A stretch of DNA of 11,578 bases, taken from contig JAJYBW010000069.1 of NCBI GenBank assembly GCA_021778815.1, forward strand, positions 1 to 11,578. The letters run 5' to 3'. Positions within the stretch are counted from its first letter, which is position 1. The number at the start of each line of letters is the position of its first letter. Both the position numbers and the translations under genes were made by a program. Under the pieces are notes generated by a model. It worked only from the letters and a program-made list of their open reading frames with translations. It was not told where the DNA came from and did not search any database. Of the stretch, positions 9,484 to 11,578 are shown piece after piece. This DNA is from Acidobacteriota bacterium. GTDB lineage: Bacteria; Acidobacteriota; Terriglobia; Terriglobales; Acidobacteriaceae.

Positions 9484-9839
9484 ATCGTTGGTATCAAATT
9501 CGCCGTCTACGAGGCGCGGTAATTCTGATTTTGATTGGCGTGCTGGCGTTGTTGAACCAGTGGAATATTCTGCATTGGGACACCAGTTGGCCATTGATTC
9601 TGATCGTTCTGGGCTTGTTGATGATTCTGGAGCGTGCAGTGTGGGCTGCTGACGTTCGGGCTCATCAGGAAGAACAGCAGTATGCAGCCAGCACGGGTGC
9701 CTACAATCCCAGCCAGCCCTTCGGTGGCATGGCCGGTGCGGCTCCCTGGACTGCGCCTCCACCTTCCAACGTCGGCTCAGGGCCATTTGTCCAAACGCAG
9801 CCGCCGGCGCCGGACGATCCCGGCAGGGAAGGCCGGTAG
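9480..9839 (+). CDS. Small two-helix membrane protein, LiaI/LiaF (DUF5668)-like
   Basis: The 119-residue protein has a basic N terminus (IRRLRG) and two closely spaced hydrophobic helices (about 12-27 and 36-51). The loop between them is short and Trp/Asn-rich, the compact hairpin typical of the LiaI/LiaF transmembrane region. The positive-inside rule puts both termini in the cytosol. The rest (60-119) is Gln/Ala/Pro/Gly-rich and probably disordered. The helices align with the C-terminal module of the gene before and the N-terminal module of the gene after, so these are paralogous segments. Translation starts in an ATGA overlap with the previous gene behind a strong GGGAGG (9468-9473). A molecular role is not known; membrane-stress sensing or scaffolding is a guess from the context. 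Confidence 0.8.
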   Translation: MNRWYQIRRLRGAVILILIGVLALLNQWNILHWDTSWPLILIVLGLLMILERAVWAADVRAHQEEQQYAASTGAYNPSQPFGGMAGAAPWTAPPPSNVGSGPFVQTQPPAPDDPGREGR

Positions 9840-9843
9840 CTGC

Positions 9844-11316
9844 ATGGGCATGCCTCCGCAAACACCGCCGCCGTATCCTCCGTCGCGCGCCCAGATAAAA
9901 GCGCAGCGCGCCCAGTGGAAGATGCAGATGCGAATGCAGCGGGCAGCGTATCGCGCTTCGCTTCGCGGGGCGGCGCACCGATCGATTCTCGGCCCCCTGA
10001 TCCTGATCGCCATTGGTGTGCTTGCGTTTCTGATGACGATGCACCGAATCAACGCCGACTACTTCTGGCATTGGTATGGCCATTGGTGGCCGCTGCTATT
10101 GATTGGCGCAGGTGTCTTGCTGGCGGTGGAATCGCTGTTACTGGCGGGCCAGTCGCGGGTTCGGCTGGGTGGCGGCGTGGTGCTTCTGGTTCTGCTGCTG
10201 GTGCTGGTAGGGATCATCGCGGCGCATAACCGCATCAACTGGCAATCTATCGGGGACCAGTTGCAGCTGGGCGACAATATGAATCTTGCCGAGATGTTCG
10301 GCAATAAGCACCAGGCCAAGGAACAGATTGCGCATCCGCTGTCGCCCGACGCCAGCGTGGTCATTCAAAACGGGCACGGCGATATCGTCCTGACCGCCAG
10401 CAGCGACGACCAAATGCATCTGACGGTGGACAAAACTGTGTACAGCAGCTCTGACCGCGAGGCGCAGCGCGAACTGGAGGCGCTGGAACCGTTAATTACA
10501 TCGGCAGGGAATGTTGTCACTGTGCATATGCCCTCCAATGACAGCCAGGTGGCCGATTTGACCATCGCGTTGCCAGCGGGGGCACCCGTGCAGGTGAAGA
10601 GCGATCATGGAGATGTGACGGTCAGCGGACGCAAGGCAGCGGTCACCGTCAACTCCAACCAGGGTGACGTGGAACTGACCAGCATTACCGGCGCGACCCA
10701 GGTGGCGATGCGACAGGGTGATTTTACCGGCCGCGATCTTCAGGGAGACTTTACGATCAGCGGCCGCATGAACGATGTTTCGTTGTCGAGGGTCACCGGC
10801 GCGTCCACCTTAACCGGCGATTTTTTTGGGGATGTGAATCTGGATCATCTGCAGGGCTCGTTGCACCTGCATTCGAGCCGCACGGAGATTCAGGCGAGTC
10901 GGCTCGACGGGACGGCAACGCTGAGCGACGGCGATCTGACGATGGAAAATGCTCTCGGGCCCATTCTGGTCAGCACGCACGCGATGGATATTTCGCTGAA
11001 GCAGATTCAGGGCGTCGTGACGGTGAAGAATTCCGATGGAAGTGTCGCCGTCAGCGCGGTCAATCCGGTCGCTGCGATGGACATTGCGAACCGCAATGGC
11101 TCGGTGGATGTGACGGTGCCGGAGAAAGCCAAGTTCTCCGTGCAGGGGATTGCCGACGATGGCGAAATTAATTCAGATTTCAAGCTGTCGCAAACGTCGG
11201 CGAACGATCGCGCCACAGCTTCAGGAGAAGTGGGTGGAGGCGGGCCGTTGTTGCATATCGTCGCGGAAAAGGGCGATATTCATTTGAACAAGGCTGGCGG
11301 CGACAGCGGCGACTAG
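9844..11316 (+). CDS. Three-helix membrane protein with large DUF4097 beta-repeat domain
   Basis: The start is the ATG at 9844, 4 nt after the previous stop and 11 nt after AGGGAAGG. The open frame extends to 9634, but the extra 70 codons lie in another frame of the previous gene. The 490-residue protein has a basic Gln/Arg-rich N terminus. Two helices (49-66, 82-101) follow in LiaF/DUF5668 style, then a third helix (110-126), so the large C-terminal domain should lie in the periplasm. Residues about 165-482 are a DUF4097-type solenoid. Short strands recur as G-D-[VIFL]-x-[VLIF], for example at 179, 256, 274, 292, 301, 329, 363 and 477, with variant DGS/NGS turns near 399 and 419. This is the fold group that includes LiaG and other putative surface or adhesin-like proteins. 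It closes the operon. Its partner or ligand is not evident; an envelope-stress role is inferred. Confidence 0.85.
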   Translation: MGMPPQTPPPYPPSRAQIKAQRAQWKMQMRMQRAAYRASLRGAAHRSILGPLILIAIGVLAFLMTMHRINADYFWHWYGHWWPLLLIGAGVLLAVESLLLAGQSRVRLGGGVVLLVLLLVLVGIIAAHNRINWQSIGDQLQLGDNMNLAEMFGNKHQAKEQIAHPLSPDASVVIQNGHGDIVLTASSDDQMHLTVDKTVYSSSDREAQRELEALEPLITSAGNVVTVHMPSNDSQVADLTIALPAGAPVQVKSDHGDVTVSGRKAAVTVNSNQGDVELTSITGATQVAMRQGDFTGRDLQGDFTISGRMNDVSLSRVTGASTLTGDFFGDVNLDHLQGSLHLHSSRTEIQASRLDGTATLSDGDLTMENALGPILVSTHAMDISLKQIQGVVTVKNSDGSVAVSAVNPVAAMDIANRNGSVDVTVPEKAKFSVQGIADDGEINSDFKLSQTSANDRATASGEVGGGGPLLHIVAEKGDIHLNKAGGDSGD

Positions 11317-11318
11317 CT

Positions 11319-11349
11319 GCCAATCGGCGTGAACCGGGTTGTGATTGGC
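11319..11349. terminator. Weak inverted repeat in the convergent gap
   Basis: GCCAATC (11319-11325) and GATTGGC (11343-11349) are perfect 7-bp arms around a 17-nt loop. They lie between the stop codon of the DUF4097 gene (11316) and that of the oppositely oriented GGDEF gene (11372). The position suits a bidirectional terminator, but no T-tract follows on either strand and the loop is long. Confidence 0.3.
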
Positions 11350-11371
11350 TCACCTTGGGGTAGTCCAGGTT

Positions 11372-11578
11372 TCAGTCGTTTTGGGCGATAGCGAACTGGC
11401 CGGCGGCGGCGACTCCATTGCGGGTGGTATTTTTCACGTGGTACATGGCCGTGTCGGCGGCGCGGATGACGGCGTGAATATCCAATCCATCCTCTGGAAA
11501 GCTGGAGACTCCAAAGCTGGCGAGAATGCGCAGGTTCAGGCCTGACTCGGGCAGAAACGCGGTGGTCCGCAGCTTTTC
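11372..11578 (-). CDS. GGDEF-domain protein (diguanylate cyclase), C-terminal fragment cut by window edge
   Basis: The minus strand reads 68 codons from the window edge to a TGA at 11372-11374. The peptide contains ASFGVSSFPEDG followed by AVIRAADTAMYHVK and TTRNGV. This is the recognisable end of a GGDEF domain: the strand after the active site, then the AD-x-AMY-x-x-K helix and the R-N-[RG]-V turn. Such domains make cyclic di-GMP from two GTP. The GGDEF active-site loop and the RxxD inhibitory site would lie upstream, beyond base 11578, so activity cannot be judged. The gene converges on the sigma operon, separated by 55 bp, and is not part of it. Only eight or so residues follow the domain, so GGDEF is the last domain of the protein. 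Confidence 0.88.
   Translation of the reverse strand, partial: EKLRTTAFLPESGLNLRILASFGVSSFPEDGLDIHAVIRAADTAMYHVKNTTRNGVAAAGQFAIAQND

Noticed and set aside
9634..9843. 70-codon extension of the DUF4097 protein overlapping the small membrane protein
   Set aside because: It is an Arg/Pro-rich out-of-frame reading of the previous gene; the ATG at 9844 directly follows that gene's stop with a usable ribosome site.
11345..11545. 66-codon plus-strand open frame near the right edge
   Set aside because: It is antisense to the GGDEF gene fragment, whose minus-strand translation carries clear domain residues.

Overview
The window is a high-GC bacterial chromosome segment. It is densely coded, with large housekeeping genes and one tightly packed accessory-type operon. 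Three things point to an acidobacterium of the class Terriglobia: the proteins resemble Acidobacteriota homologues, an ECF sigma / zinc-finger anti-sigma / B-box / DUF4097 cluster is present, and there is a palindromic intergenic repeat of a kind I associate with that class. This placement is inference from memory; the window contains no rRNA or other phylogenetic marker.

Layout. Bases 1-208 are non-coding and hold a strong hairpin repeat plus short direct repeats. Bases 209-5033 are two minus-strand genes, read as an ABC-F ATPase (3045-5033) followed 25 nt later by phosphoenolpyruvate carboxylase (ppc, 209-3019). Bases 5034-5259 are a divergent intergenic region with a good sigma70-type promoter for glgC, the ADP-glucose pyrophosphorylase of glycogen synthesis (5260-6525, plus strand). 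Bases 6526-6748 are a 223-bp regulatory region with a 13-bp-stem hairpin, a candidate ECF-type promoter and a 15-bp perfect palindrome. Bases 6749-11316 hold five plus-strand genes that abut, overlap by ATGA or lie 4 nt apart: an ECF sigma factor, a zinc-finger (ZAS) transmembrane anti-sigma factor, a B-box zinc-finger/multi-spanning membrane protein, a small two-helix membrane protein, and a three-helix membrane protein with a large DUF4097 beta-repeat domain. A 55-bp convergent gap follows. The last 207 bases are the minus-strand 3' end of a GGDEF (diguanylate cyclase) gene that runs off the window.

How the genes work together. PEP carboxylase (anaplerosis) and GlgC (carbon storage) are central-metabolism enzymes, and the ABC-F protein is probably a ribosome-associated translation factor; I see no strong functional link among these three. 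The five-gene operon is the most interesting part. Its sigma/anti-sigma pair appears to control its own promoter (GGAACC-N16-CGTATC). The three downstream membrane proteins each carry a related two-helix module like that of the LiaI/LiaF/DUF5668 families, and the last adds a DUF4097 domain like that of LiaG. The set therefore looks like an ECF-driven counterpart of the Firmicute Lia cell-envelope-stress module, without the LiaRS two-component system. That functional reading is a hypothesis.
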